From Bacteroidota bacterium (GTDB taxonomy: Bacteria; Bacteroidota; Rhodothermia; Rhodothermales; JAHQVL01), in NCBI GenBank assembly GCA_039111535.1, contig JBCCIM010000040.1:1-36669 (forward strand): a DNA stretch of 36,669 bases. Direction: 5' to 3'. Positions 1 to 9,240 of the stretch are shown piece after piece. The first letter of the stretch is position 1; the number at the start of each line of letters is the position of its first letter. The notes below the pieces were generated by a model, which saw only the letters and a list, made by a program, of their open reading frames with translations, ran no database searches and had not been told where the DNA came from. The position numbers and the translations under genes were made by a program.

Positions 1-653
1 ATCCGCATAAAAATGAAGGGCGGTGCCTGCTCTCGCTTGTAAATGAGAAACAGCTGCGGCGCATTCTAAAGCGTATGCTAGACGAGGACCAATTCCTCTC
101 AGACTACGGCCTCCGGGGACTCTCGAAAGAGCACGAAGACAATCCGTTTGTGATAAATATTGACGGCAATGTTCACTCGGTCGAATATGAGCCGGCAGAA
201 TCAAAAACCTATCTCTTTGGCGGCAACTCCAATTGGCGGGGGCCCATCTGGTACCCGGTCAATTATCTCATGATCGAGTCGCTCCAGAAGTTCAATCACT
301 ACTATGGCAATGCGTTCAAAGTAGAAATGCCGGCTGGCTCCGGAGAAGAGAAAAACCTGTGGGATGTGGCGTCTGAAATTTCAAACCGGCTGGTTAAACT
401 CTTCCTGCGGGATGAGTCTTCCGGACGCCGGCCTGTATACGGCGACACAGATTACTTCCAGTTTGATCCGCACTGGCGCGACAATATTCTGTTCTATGAA
501 TACTTCCATGGCGACAACGGTGCCGGCATTGGCGCGAGCCATCAGACCGGGTGGACAGCGCTCGTAGCCAAGCTCATCCAGCAGTCTGGGGGCCTGGCTC
601 AACAGGAGAAGCAACAGGAATCAAGCAAAAAAGAGCCGGCACCCACGGTATAA
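1..653 (+). CDS. GH63-like glycosidase, C-terminal part (5' end outside window)
   Basis: The reading frame is open from base 3, so this is the 3' part of a longer gene. The first ATG inside the window (75) is unlikely to be the real start because the upstream in-frame residues already fit the family. The protein matches the C-terminal (alpha/alpha)6-barrel region of GH63-type glucosidases and mannosyl-oligosaccharide glucosidase-like bacterial proteins. A '[10 protein letters not shown]' segment is followed by '[13 protein letters not shown]' and then, near the end, 'FYEYFHGD' and '[11 protein letters not shown]'. In the family the Glu in the F-x-E-Y-F stretch is placed where the general base sits; that assignment is inferred. 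The tail of about 25 residues after the barrel is rich in Gln, Lys and Ser and looks disordered. It converges on the minus-strand T9SS gene with a hairpin between them. Substrate cannot be told from this part. Confidence 0.8.
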   Translation, partial: PHKNEGRCLLSLVNEKQLRRILKRMLDEDQFLSDYGLRGLSKEHEDNPFVINIDGNVHSVEYEPAESKTYLFGGNSNWRGPIWYPVNYLMIESLQKFNHYYGNAFKVEMPAGSGEEKNLWDVASEISNRLVKLFLRDESSGRRPVYGDTDYFQFDPHWRDNILFYEYFHGDNGAGIGASHQTGWTALVAKLIQQSGGLAQQEKQQESSKKEPAPTV

Positions 654-670
654 ACACACAAACTAAAAAG

Positions 671-708
671 GGCGTGGCTTGCGCATCTTTCAATACGCAA
701 ACCACGCC
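671..708 (-). terminator. Intrinsic terminator between convergent genes
   Basis: A 13-position inverted repeat (671-683 with 696-708, one mismatch) forms a GC-rich stem. On the minus strand it is followed by a short T-rich tract (complement of 661-670). It lies 30 bases past the stop of the minus-strand T9SS-cargo gene and 18 bases past the stop of the plus-strand glycosidase. It best fits termination of the minus-strand transcript and may act on both. Confidence 0.7.
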
Positions 709-737
709 TAACTTTGCACTGATCACAGGAACAGGGT

Positions 738-2528
738 TTAGCGCATAAGTACAGCGCGCTCGGTGTGTTGTGTTGCACCTGAAACTATCCGAATGAAATA
801 AACGCCGTTAACGGCTCCGGCGCCATCCCACGTCATGTTGTGCTTGCCTGCAGGCAACACGGCGTTGTGCAAGGAAGCAACCTGGCGGCCAAGTAAATCA
901 TACACTTCAACAGCCACGTGCTGACTAGACGCGACATCCAGCTGCATATTTACCCGAGAAGCGAATGGATTGGGATAGGGTGCTGACACGGTAAAACCAC
1001 TGGGCAGGCTTGCTACAGATTCCGTGCTAACCGACACCTGGCCACCGGAGGAAAAACGGGCCATAAAAATGTCATTCTGGCCGGCGCCAAACCTTATATC
1101 TTCGCCCGTGCTGTAGTCCACATCCAACTCACCGCCAAAACCACCAGTTAGTACCACATTGTATAAGGAGTCAAAAGCGACGCCATGGCCGCCGCTTAAT
1201 CCCGTTGACGGCAAACTGAACATGGTTCTGAATGCCCCGAGGCTATCATAGCTTGCCACAAAGACATCTGACCCAGAAGTTGAAGAAATGATAGCTGTAT
1301 CCAGGCCTGGATCAAAGTCGACTTCACCAATGTGTGAACCCGTGATAAAGCTCACGCCGTCTTTATCAGTAAACACATCTTTGGATTCACTGGTACCGCC
1401 TTTAAACACATTCGCAAATCTGAGTTCACCAGTTGGTTTGTAGCTTGCCAGAAACGCGCTGCCCAACGCATCAGCTGAGCGTTGAACCAGATCACCATCG
1501 CCATCAGCATCTTCCGGGTCATATGCAACGACACCAACGCTTTCACCTGACATGTAGATATTGTCTGCAGCATCTATTCCCAATTCAACCTTGCGCTCGA
1601 TCACAATACGGTTGGCAGTATCGTAGGTGTATACAAATCTGAAACGGCCGGCATCGTCGTAGCTTACCAGGTACATATCAGACAACGACTCAGCGACGCG
1701 AATCTCCGTGTCGCCATCTCCATCTTTGTCCTCCGGATCAAAAGCCACTTCGCCGACAAAGAAACCGGCAACATATACATTTTTCTGTGAGTCAACTGCG
1801 ATACCTGCTCCATAATCGAGACTCGGACCGCCAAATCCGTATGCATAACGGTACGCACCAGTTTTGGTATAGCTGGCAATGAATACATCAGAATTGCCGT
1901 TATTCGCCAGCACACCGGTTGTGTCTGCGGGATTGAAATCGAGTGCGGTTACATAGTGTCCCGTCACATAAACATTGTCGTCTTCATCCAGCGTAACGGC
2001 ATATCCATTCCCGTTGGATGTATTTTCACCGCCCGCCGGAGACACAGCAAACTGTACTTCCCCATTGCTGTTGTAACCGGCTATAAAGAAGTTGCCCGAA
2101 GTGCCCAACTCTCCCATTGGATCCGGATCAAAATCGAGATACCCAAACGGTTGGTGGCCTGTGATCACAAAAAAACCATCAGGCGCCACAGCGATGTCGC
2201 CAACCGATTCATGGCTTGCAAACGGTCCACTGATACTGAATGCAAAGCGCATCGTACCCAGTGGATCGTATGAGGCTACAAATGCATCCGTGTTATTATT
2301 TGCCAGAAAACGTTGGCCGGCGCCCGGATCAAAATCCAGTGTATCTCTGAAATTTCCTACAAAATAGGCGTTGCCTGCCTTATCCATTTCAACCTCAACG
2401 CCGAGGTCAAATGACGTCCCGCCAAGGCTGTGTACAAATTGTGCGTTGGCCGGCAGAGCAACACAAAGCAATAGCAGAAGCAGACAAACAGACGTGGAAC
2501 GTGGGGATATGTGGTATAAATAATTCAT
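738..2528 (-). CDS. Secreted SBBP/propeller-repeat protein with T9SS type A sorting domain
   Basis: About 596 residues from the ATG at 2528. This start is preferred over the one 15 codons upstream because it puts a signal peptide (hydrophobic LLLLLLCVALPANA) at the very N-terminus, with an AAGAGA stretch just before it. The body is a run of about seven similar units. Each contains a D-F/Y-D-P element followed by an 'F-I/V-A-S-Y' strand, as in SBBP or beta-propeller proteins. Two units carry D-G-D-G-D inserts that look like calcium-binding loops. Residues 518-596 are a type IX secretion C-terminal domain: YPNPF, then VYDLLGRQV, then a GVYFIRI strand and a final basic end. The protein is therefore predicted to cross the outer membrane by T9SS and be released or anchored. 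No enzyme motif is visible. A stand-alone role in adhesion or surface structure is possible but not shown. Confidence 0.85.
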   Translation of the reverse strand: MNYLYHISPRSTSVCLLLLLLCVALPANAQFVHSLGGTSFDLGVEVEMDKAGNAYFVGNFRDTLDFDPGAGQRFLANNNTDAFVASYDPLGTMRFAFSISGPFASHESVGDIAVAPDGFFVITGHQPFGYLDFDPDPMGELGTSGNFFIAGYNSNGEVQFAVSPAGGENTSNGNGYAVTLDEDDNVYVTGHYVTALDFNPADTTGVLANNGNSDVFIASYTKTGAYRYAYGFGGPSLDYGAGIAVDSQKNVYVAGFFVGEVAFDPEDKDGDGDTEIRVAESLSDMYLVSYDDAGRFRFVYTYDTANRIVIERKVELGIDAADNIYMSGESVGVVAYDPEDADGDGDLVQRSADALGSAFLASYKPTGELRFANVFKGGTSESKDVFTDKDGVSFITGSHIGEVDFDPGLDTAIISSTSGSDVFVASYDSLGAFRTMFSLPSTGLSGGHGVAFDSLYNVVLTGGFGGELDVDYSTGEDIRFGAGQNDIFMARFSSGGQVSVSTESVASLPSGFTVSAPYPNPFASRVNMQLDVASSQHVAVEVYDLLGRQVASLHNAVLPAGKHNMTWDGAGAVNGVYFIRIVSGATQHTERAVLMR

Positions 2529-2634
2529 TTCTCTTGACGCGTATAATTGATGAACAAGGGAACTCCAATTCATCTAGCGACAAAAAAAACAGATTGTGGA
2601 CACGGCGAATATTATGTGCCACAAACTTGGCTGC

Positions 2635-4983
2635 TCATCCGCGGGGCAGCATTATTTCGAAGGTTGTACCTTTACCCGGCACACTCGAAACACCCATCTC
2701 GCCACCATAACTCATGGTTACGATATCGTAAGCAAGCGACAACCCGAGGCCTGTACCTTTGCCCGTAGGTTTGGTTGAATAGAAAGGCTCAAAGACTTTT
2801 TTAGTAACCTCATCGGGTATCCCTGGCCCATTGTCATGCAGACGAATAACCACGGCGCCAAAGCGAGAAACGGTCTCTATGGTAATTTCCGGTTGATAGG
2901 CCGCATGTTCAGGTGATTTCTTTTTCTCACACACAGCATAGATAGCATTGTCAATCAAATTCACCAGGACACGCCCGAGCTCCTGCGGCGCGAGTTCATA
3001 GTCTCCAATATGGGCATCAAGTTGCTGCTTAACGGTAATGTCGCACGCATGTTTTGTTTGCTTGACCCCATAAAATGACAGCTCAACTATTTCCTGCACA
3101 AACGCATTAATATTGGTGGGCAACCGCTCCTGGCGCGTCGCGTTGGCGTGCTCAAGCATACTCTGTACAATACCGTCAGCACGGTGGCTGTGCTCGTTTA
3201 CCTTTTGCGCGTTAAACGAAAAGTCCTGAATAATCGACTCAAACTTATCGGCCACATCTTCTACCTTCTGCTCTTTGCCTTCGTGGATTTCAGTGATCAA
3301 TTCCTGTGACAGTTCGACATTGAGTTTGGAAAAGTTGATGATAAAGTTCAGCGGATTGCGAATTTCATGGGCAACGCCGGCCGTGAGTTGCCCCAACGAG
3401 GCCATTTTCTCCGAGTGAATAAGCTTTTGTTGCGCACTTTTCAGGTCGTGATGTACAGCCTGCAAATTGGTGTGCGCCACGCTTTTTTGTCGGTACAGCC
3501 GATACGCAAAGAGCGCAAGGCCTAGCAACAGAAAAAAAGCAAGCAACATGAGTAATATCAGCCGTTGTTGGCCGGCCCGGTCTCGTTCCAGGCCTTGAAT
3601 TTTCAGTTGCTGCTCCTGGGATTGAAACTGGGTACGCAGCGCAGCAAGGACTGCTTCATTCTCTTTATTGAAAAGCGAGTCGTTAGCGGCTTTAAACGCT
3701 TTATGCGCATCCAGCGCGAGCTCGTATTCACCAAAACCCTCGTGGAGCAAATAGAGCTCTCGGTAGCCCTTCTTTTTCAACGGATCAGCCTGAATCTCCT
3801 CGGCAATGGCGAGCCCACTCTGAAGCGATTCAAGTGCTTCGTCATAATGTGCCTGTCGGCGATACAGCTGGCCGGCATCAATTTCAACAGTAGCCAATCC
3901 TTCTTTTTCACCCAGGTCTTCGTACAAAGCACGGGCATCCTCATAACTTGCAAGTGCCCTGCTCACATCCCTGTTTTCCATGTACGCCTGCCCCAGGTTA
4001 TTCAGGATTCTGGCCTGGGAAGACTGATCGCCAAACGTGCGGTAAACATCAAGCGAGGCATTGTAGAGCGAAATAGCTTCGCTTCGCTGGCGCTGCTCCA
4101 ATCGAATAGAGGCCAGGTTCGCACGCGCATCGGCACTACATTTTGCCTGCCCTGTCTGCTGGCACACTTCGATTGACCGGTTGTGATAACTTACAGCTTC
4201 GTCTTTCTCGCCAATCAAATCGTAAAAAATACCGATGTTACACAGGGCGAGGCCGGCACCAACATAGTCTTTGTGCGCCTCGTGCAATTCGAGTGCATCT
4301 GTGTAGAAACCCAGTGCTTCTCCAAACCCACCCTTCAGGTCATACACAATACCGACATCCAGAAATATTTTACCTACGCCTGCAAAGTCGCCGGCGCGTT
4401 CATAAAAACCCATCGCATCAGCAAACAAATCAAGCGCACTTTCAAGATCACCATAGCGATAACTCACTTTACCCAGGCTGTGCAGCACGTATGCTTGTCC
4501 CGCAGCATCTTCATGTGCTTCCAATACGGTGAGCGCCTTCATGAATTGTGTTTGTGCATCTTCCAATGCCCCATCATTGAGATACAATTCGCCGCGGAGC
4601 ATGTCAGCTTTCGCATCGATCAGCGCATTTTCTGCCAGATGGGCCTGCTGGCGCAAATACCCGTATTGCGCGCGTGCAGCATCAATCATCCCCTGCACGA
4701 GATAGGCCTGTCCGCTTCCGTAGTGTAAATCAGCACGTTGTAGTGCCGTTGGGTTGACGTCTGCGATACCATCCAGTGCTTTCGCATACTGAATTGCCTG
4801 CTGCGGATCTTTCCATGCCAGCTCTACCACCAAGAGGCGGTGTATCTCAACCCGATCCAAACCAACAGCCGTTTCAAGGCGGCTTTCAAGGCTATCCCTC
4901 ACCGATTGCGCACGCGCCTCCTCTGCCAGCAACGGGACAAGCAGTAATAAAATCAAGCGTATAAAAATGGAGGCGCGGGACAT
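2635..4983 (-). CDS. Membrane sensor histidine kinase with periplasmic TPR domain
   Basis: About 782 residues from the ATG at 4983. This is chosen over 5037 because a signal sequence (IFIRLILLLLVPLLAEEARA) then starts at the N-terminus. Residues of roughly 40-460 are tetratricopeptide repeats of the type seen in Bacteroidota sensor kinases (repeated A-L-x-x-Y-x-x-A-L patterns with N-L-G or N-I-G turns). A single membrane helix lies near 475-497, then a short coiled coil, then the kinase core. The phosphoacceptor is His539 in AHEIRNPL. An N box (NLIDNAIYAV), G1 (DNGPGIPDE), F box (FEPFYSTKP) and G2 (GTGLGLSL) are all intact, so it should be active. There is no receiver or output domain and no response regulator within the window, so the partner is unknown. 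The 340-base gap to the divergent BNR-protein gene probably holds both promoters. Confidence 0.9.
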   Translation of the reverse strand: MSRASIFIRLILLLLVPLLAEEARAQSVRDSLESRLETAVGLDRVEIHRLLVVELAWKDPQQAIQYAKALDGIADVNPTALQRADLHYGSGQAYLVQGMIDAARAQYGYLRQQAHLAENALIDAKADMLRGELYLNDGALEDAQTQFMKALTVLEAHEDAAGQAYVLHSLGKVSYRYGDLESALDLFADAMGFYERAGDFAGVGKIFLDVGIVYDLKGGFGEALGFYTDALELHEAHKDYVGAGLALCNIGIFYDLIGEKDEAVSYHNRSIEVCQQTGQAKCSADARANLASIRLEQRQRSEAISLYNASLDVYRTFGDQSSQARILNNLGQAYMENRDVSRALASYEDARALYEDLGEKEGLATVEIDAGQLYRRQAHYDEALESLQSGLAIAEEIQADPLKKKGYRELYLLHEGFGEYELALDAHKAFKAANDSLFNKENEAVLAALRTQFQSQEQQLKIQGLERDRAGQQRLILLMLLAFFLLLGLALFAYRLYRQKSVAHTNLQAVHHDLKSAQQKLIHSEKMASLGQLTAGVAHEIRNPLNFIINFSKLNVELSQELITEIHEGKEQKVEDVADKFESIIQDFSFNAQKVNEHSHRADGIVQSMLEHANATRQERLPTNINAFVQEIVELSFYGVKQTKHACDITVKQQLDAHIGDYELAPQELGRVLVNLIDNAIYAVCEKKKSPEHAAYQPEITIETVSRFGAVVIRLHDNGPGIPDEVTKKVFEPFYSTKPTGKGTGLGLSLAYDIVTMSYGGEMGVSSVPGKGTTFEIMLPRG

Positions 4984-5323
4984 ACAATTAATGCTGGATT
5001 CTCGGTAATTGCCGCACGAACTGATACAGGTTGGCATTACTCAAAGCGCGCTCAAATTAATAAATACGACAAGCTTGCGCTAATTCATCACATAACACGG
5101 CAAAACAACGTGTAGATGGCGACTCTTGCTGCCTATAACAACAAGCCAAATGTAATATCAGATCTGCACCAAAAAACAGAAAGATGCCTTAATAAGATGA
5201 CTTGCCTATATTGCTACCCGGCAGGGGGTATAGACATCAACCATCCATTTGTCAACCACCGGCCGGGGCCTTTATTTCATAGCACCAATTCCCTACCAAA
5301 ATGCCCCTCATCGGGCCTGCACC

Positions 5324-8300
5324 ATGCAAAAAACACACTTTCCCTCCGTGATCTTTTCAAAACCCTCAGTTTCGTCTGGCATCATGTTGATGTTGCTCAT
5401 CCTGTCGATTTTATTCCCGAGTGAGAGTCAGGCACAGCAGTATGATGAATCATCCTACCAGGCGTTGCAGTACCGGAGCATAGGCCCGTTTCGTGGCGGG
5501 CGGTCTGCGGCAGTGACAGGGGTTGCCGGCAAGCCCATGTTATACTATTTCGGCGCTACAGGCGGTGGCGTTTGGAAAACAACTGATGGCGGACAATCCT
5601 GGCAAAACATATCAGATGGCTACTTTGGTGGCTCAATTGGCGCTGTTGCGGTAAGTGAATGGGATAACAATGTGATGTATGTGGGTGGCGGTGAAAAAAC
5701 AGTGCGCGGCAATGTATCGCATGGGTACGGCATGTGGAAATCAATTGATGCCGGCAAAACCTGGCAATCGATTGGACTGGATGCATCGTATCACATCGCG
5801 AGAATTCGCATCCATCCCAAAAACCCGGACCTGGTGTATGCTGCAGTGATGGGAAACCTCTACAAAGACACGGAGGAGCGCGGCGTATATCGCAGTAAAG
5901 ATGGCGGCGAAACGTGGGAACGCATCTTGTTTGCTAACGCCGGCGCTGGCGCAGTGGACCTCATCATGGACCCTTCAAATCCACGGGTCTTGTATGCCAG
6001 CACCTGGAAAATCAGGCGAACACCCTATAGCCTGGAAAGCGGTGGCGAAGGATCCGCGTTGTGGAAATCTACCGATGGCGGGGATAACTGGGAAATGCTA
6101 AACAACAAAGAGGGCATGCCAGAGGGCTTGATGGGCATCATTGGCGTGACTGTCTCGCCGGCCAATCCGGAACGCGTATGGGCCATCATCGAAAATAAAG
6201 AAGGCGGTGTCTTCAGGTCAGAAGACGGTGGAGAAAGCTGGCAGCGCATTAATAGTGACCGTAACCTGCGCCAGCGTGCGTGGTATTACACCCGCATTTA
6301 TGCAGACCCGGTCAATGAAGACAAAGTTTACGTTGCAAACGTTCAGTTCTGGCGCTCCAAAGATGGCGGAAAATCTTTTGAAAGCATCAGTACCCCGCAT
6401 GGCGACCACCATGACTTGTGGATTGCACCGGAAGATACCGACCGCATGGTGATCGGGGACGATGGTGGCGCGCAGGTCACATACAGCGGCGGCATCAACT
6501 GGTCGACTTATCACAACCAGCCAACCTCCCAGTTTTACCGCGTCACAACCGACAACAATTTCCCCTACCGCATCCTGGGTGCGCAGCAGGATAACTCGAC
6601 AGTCCGTATTCCGAGCCGCACCAATGGCCGCAGTATTACCGACCAGGATTGGACCTCCACTGCCGGCGGCGAAAGCGGCTTTCTCGCGCCACATCCCGAC
6701 AACCCGGACCTCGTTTACGGTGGATCGTATGGTGGCTATTTGCAGCGATTTGACCATGTAACGCGCGAATCCCGCACCATAAACGTTTGGCCAGATAACC
6801 CAATGGGTGCCGGCGCTGAGGACATGCGCATCAGGTTTCAATGGAACTACCCAATTTTCTTCTCTCCTCACAATCCCGATGTGCTTTATACAACGGGCAA
6901 CCAGGTTTTCAAAACCACAACCGAGGGACAGAACTGGGAAGCCATCAGCCCGGACCTGACGCGCAATGATCCGTCTACCCTTGGTTCATCCGGCGGCCCG
7001 ATTACCAAAGACAACACCAGCGTGGAGTACTACGCAACCATCTTTTCGGCGCTCGAATCTTATCATGAACAGGGTGTCATGTGGACAGGTTCGGACGATG
7101 GGTTGATGCACATTACCCGCGATGGCGGTGCAAACTGGGAAAACATCACTCCTGATGCCCGCATCATGCCAGAATGGATTCAGATCAACAGCATCGACAT
7201 CGATCCATTTAACGCCGGCGGCTTGTATGTGGCAGCCACGATGTATAAACATGGAGACTTTGCGCCGTATCTCTATAAAACAGAGAACTATGGCGCTTCC
7301 TGGAAAAAGATTACCAATGGCATCGATGACGAACACTTTACCCGTGTAATTCGTGCGGATCCCAAACGCGCCGGCTTACTCTATGCTGGTACTGAAAGCG
7401 GGATGTACATTTCGTTCAATGATGGCGCCAACTGGCAACCCTTCCAGCTTAACCTCCCGGTTGTACCAATCACCGACCTTACCCTCAAAAATGACGACCT
7501 GGTTGTAGCAACCCAGGGCCGTTCGTTCTGGGTTATTGACGACCTGACACCTTTGCACCAGCTATCAGACGACATTGCTGATGCGTCGTTGTGGCTGTTC
7601 AATCCGCGCCCGGCCTACCGTTGGCGGGGAGGTGATGGGGAGGTGAGCGACGCCGGCCAGAACCCACCAAACGGCGTTGTCTTGCGCTACAATCTTACTG
7701 AAGACGTTGCTGCAGAGGAGGCGGCTACAATCCACATAATGGATGGCAATGATGTGCTGATCCGGTCGTACACAGCTGCAGACGACGACGTCCCGATGGA
7801 AGCCGGCATGAACCAGTTTGTATGGGACATGATGTACCCAGAAGCAGAAGGGTTCAAAGGTATGATCATGTGGGCTGGCAACCTGAGTGGCCCCAAAGCC
7901 GTCCCGGGACCCTACAAAGCACGCCTGGTGGTAGGCAATGATTCAATGACAACAACATTTGAAATCAAAAAAGACCCACGGATCAAGGCGACGGTAGCCG
8001 ACCTGCAAAGCCGGCATGTTTACGTTGCTGAAGCAAACCAGACCCTGACAGAAACGCACCAGGCCATCAAGCGAATACGCGACATACGCACCCAGGTGGA
8101 TGACATCATCACACGCGCCAGTTCGTATAACGAAGCAGAGGCCCTCAAAGAATCAGGCAACGCTATGCTTGAACAGATGAAGGCCATCGAAGAGACGCTC
8201 TATCAGACAAAAAACCAGAGCCGGCAGGATCCTCTCAATTTCCCGATCCGATTAAACAACAAACTGGCAGCTGTAAAAGGAACGGTACAACAAGGTGAGT

Positions 8301-8476
8301 ACCGACCAACAGATCAGCAAGTAGCAGTTAAAGAGGATATTACCGCAAAAATTAAAGTGGAACTGGAAAGGCTCGACGCGCTGCTTGAGCAAGAACTGCC
8401 AGCATTTAATAACATGGTACGCGACCTGCAATTGCCGGCTGTTTTTGTGGAGCAGAAGAAAAAACCGGCCATGTAA
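5324..8476 (+). CDS. Secreted VPS10/BNR-repeat (sortilin-like) glycosyl-hydrolase-family protein
   Basis: About 1050 residues from the ATG at 5324. The longer frame from TTG 5249 would bury the signal peptide (hydrophobic IMLMLLILSILF, then SESQAQ). The first three quarters carry at least eight Asp-box (BNR) elements of the form S/T-x-D-G-G-x-x-W, for example KTTDGGQSW, RSKDGGETW, KSTDGGDNW and RSEDGGESW. These are the turns of two stacked beta-propellers, as in VPS10/sortilin-like proteins. Databases often label these large Rhodothermales proteins 'glycosyl hydrolase', but catalytic residues cannot be assigned here. The last 250 residues change character: an Ig-like strand segment, then an alpha-helical region with Lys/Glu-rich heptads around 'AEANQTLTETHQAIKRIRD'. 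It is probably periplasmic or surface exposed. The next gene starts 1 base after the stop, so the two may be co-transcribed. Confidence 0.88.
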   Translation: MQKTHFPSVIFSKPSVSSGIMLMLLILSILFPSESQAQQYDESSYQALQYRSIGPFRGGRSAAVTGVAGKPMLYYFGATGGGVWKTTDGGQSWQNISDGYFGGSIGAVAVSEWDNNVMYVGGGEKTVRGNVSHGYGMWKSIDAGKTWQSIGLDASYHIARIRIHPKNPDLVYAAVMGNLYKDTEERGVYRSKDGGETWERILFANAGAGAVDLIMDPSNPRVLYASTWKIRRTPYSLESGGEGSALWKSTDGGDNWEMLNNKEGMPEGLMGIIGVTVSPANPERVWAIIENKEGGVFRSEDGGESWQRINSDRNLRQRAWYYTRIYADPVNEDKVYVANVQFWRSKDGGKSFESISTPHGDHHDLWIAPEDTDRMVIGDDGGAQVTYSGGINWSTYHNQPTSQFYRVTTDNNFPYRILGAQQDNSTVRIPSRTNGRSITDQDWTSTAGGESGFLAPHPDNPDLVYGGSYGGYLQRFDHVTRESRTINVWPDNPMGAGAEDMRIRFQWNYPIFFSPHNPDVLYTTGNQVFKTTTEGQNWEAISPDLTRNDPSTLGSSGGPITKDNTSVEYYATIFSALESYHEQGVMWTGSDDGLMHITRDGGANWENITPDARIMPEWIQINSIDIDPFNAGGLYVAATMYKHGDFAPYLYKTENYGASWKKITNGIDDEHFTRVIRADPKRAGLLYAGTESGMYISFNDGANWQPFQLNLPVVPITDLTLKNDDLVVATQGRSFWVIDDLTPLHQLSDDIADASLWLFNPRPAYRWRGGDGEVSDAGQNPPNGVVLRYNLTEDVAAEEAATIHIMDGNDVLIRSYTAADDDVPMEAGMNQFVWDMMYPEAEGFKGMIMWAGNLSGPKAVPGPYKARLVVGNDSMTTTFEIKKDPRIKATVADLQSRHVYVAEANQTLTETHQAIKRIRDIRTQVDDIITRASSYNEAEALKESGNAMLEQMKAIEETLYQTKNQSRQDPLNFPIRLNNKLAAVKGTVQQGEYRPTDQQVAVKEDITAKIKVELERLDALLEQELPAFNNMVRDLQLPAVFVEQKKKPAM

Positions 8477-8477
8477 G

Positions 8478-9131
8478 GTGGAACGTATAAAAAAACACGC
8501 TATCACCGTGCAAAAAGCTGCACGGTTTTACACCATAGGAGAAGCAAGCAGCAACACAGAATCTCTGTGGTTTGTGCTACACGGCTACGGTCAGTTGGCG
8601 AACTATTTCATACGCCACTTTGAGGCCATTGACAATGGCAAGCGACTGATCGTAGCACCGGAAGCGTTATCCAGATTCTACGTGGGGGGAGAATACAAAC
8701 GGGTAGGAGCCAGTTGGATGACAAAGGTCGAGCGGGCGGATGAAGTTGAAGATTACCTACACTATCTGAACCAGGTTGCTGACCATATCACCCGAAGCTT
8801 TGCCGGCCCGGTGCCCCCCATAACCGTGCTCGGTTTCTCTCAAGGCGCCACTACAGCCTCTCGCTGGGTTACCCTCGGCAACCTGCCGGCAAAGAAACTC
8901 ATCCTCTGGGCAGGTACAGTGGCTCATGACCTCGATTTCGACAAATACACACCCACACTTAACGCCTTGAATCCATCCTTCGTGGTTGGGGATAAAGACT
9001 ACTACATCACACCCGAACGCCTTGAACAAGAAAAGGCATTCTTGCAATCACACAACCTCAAAGTTGACTTTATCCCCTTCGCCGGCGAGCATCGATTGAA
9101 TAAAGAAGTGCTACAGTCAATAGCTGACTAA
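8478..9131 (+). CDS. Phospholipase/carboxylesterase-like alpha/beta hydrolase
   Basis: 217 residues from GTG 8478, one base after the stop of the BNR gene. A second GTG at 8508 is also possible. The frame extends upstream to TTG 8385 but only by overlapping the previous gene. The fold is the small cytosolic alpha/beta hydrolase type. HGYG (35-38) fits the oxyanion region, the nucleophile is Ser121 in GFSQG, an acidic residue (Asp172 or Asp174) sits in VVGDKDYY, and His205 in AGEHRL completes the triad. Length and motif order fit the carboxylesterase/lysophospholipase family. No signal peptide is visible, so it is probably cytoplasmic. The substrate is not predictable. Confidence 0.8.
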   Translation: MERIKKHAITVQKAARFYTIGEASSNTESLWFVLHGYGQLANYFIRHFEAIDNGKRLIVAPEALSRFYVGGEYKRVGASWMTKVERADEVEDYLHYLNQVADHITRSFAGPVPPITVLGFSQGATTASRWVTLGNLPAKKLILWAGTVAHDLDFDKYTPTLNALNPSFVVGDKDYYITPERLEQEKAFLQSHNLKVDFIPFAGEHRLNKEVLQSIAD

Positions 9132-9240
9132 CTTTGGCATAGAAGGATAGACCCCTCAATTATTCTGGCACGCTCACCAGTAGTGTTACAAAATGCCCAA
9201 CTGATGCACTAAACACATAAATCAGTTGACGTTTTTTGCC

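Noticed and set aside
3565-4176. Plus-strand frame of 203 residues
   Set aside because: Antisense shadow of the TPR kinase.
5303-5309. Possible target of the type 1 RNA loop (CCCCTC just upstream of the BNR gene start)
   Set aside because: Only six bases pair, which is expected by chance several times in the window.
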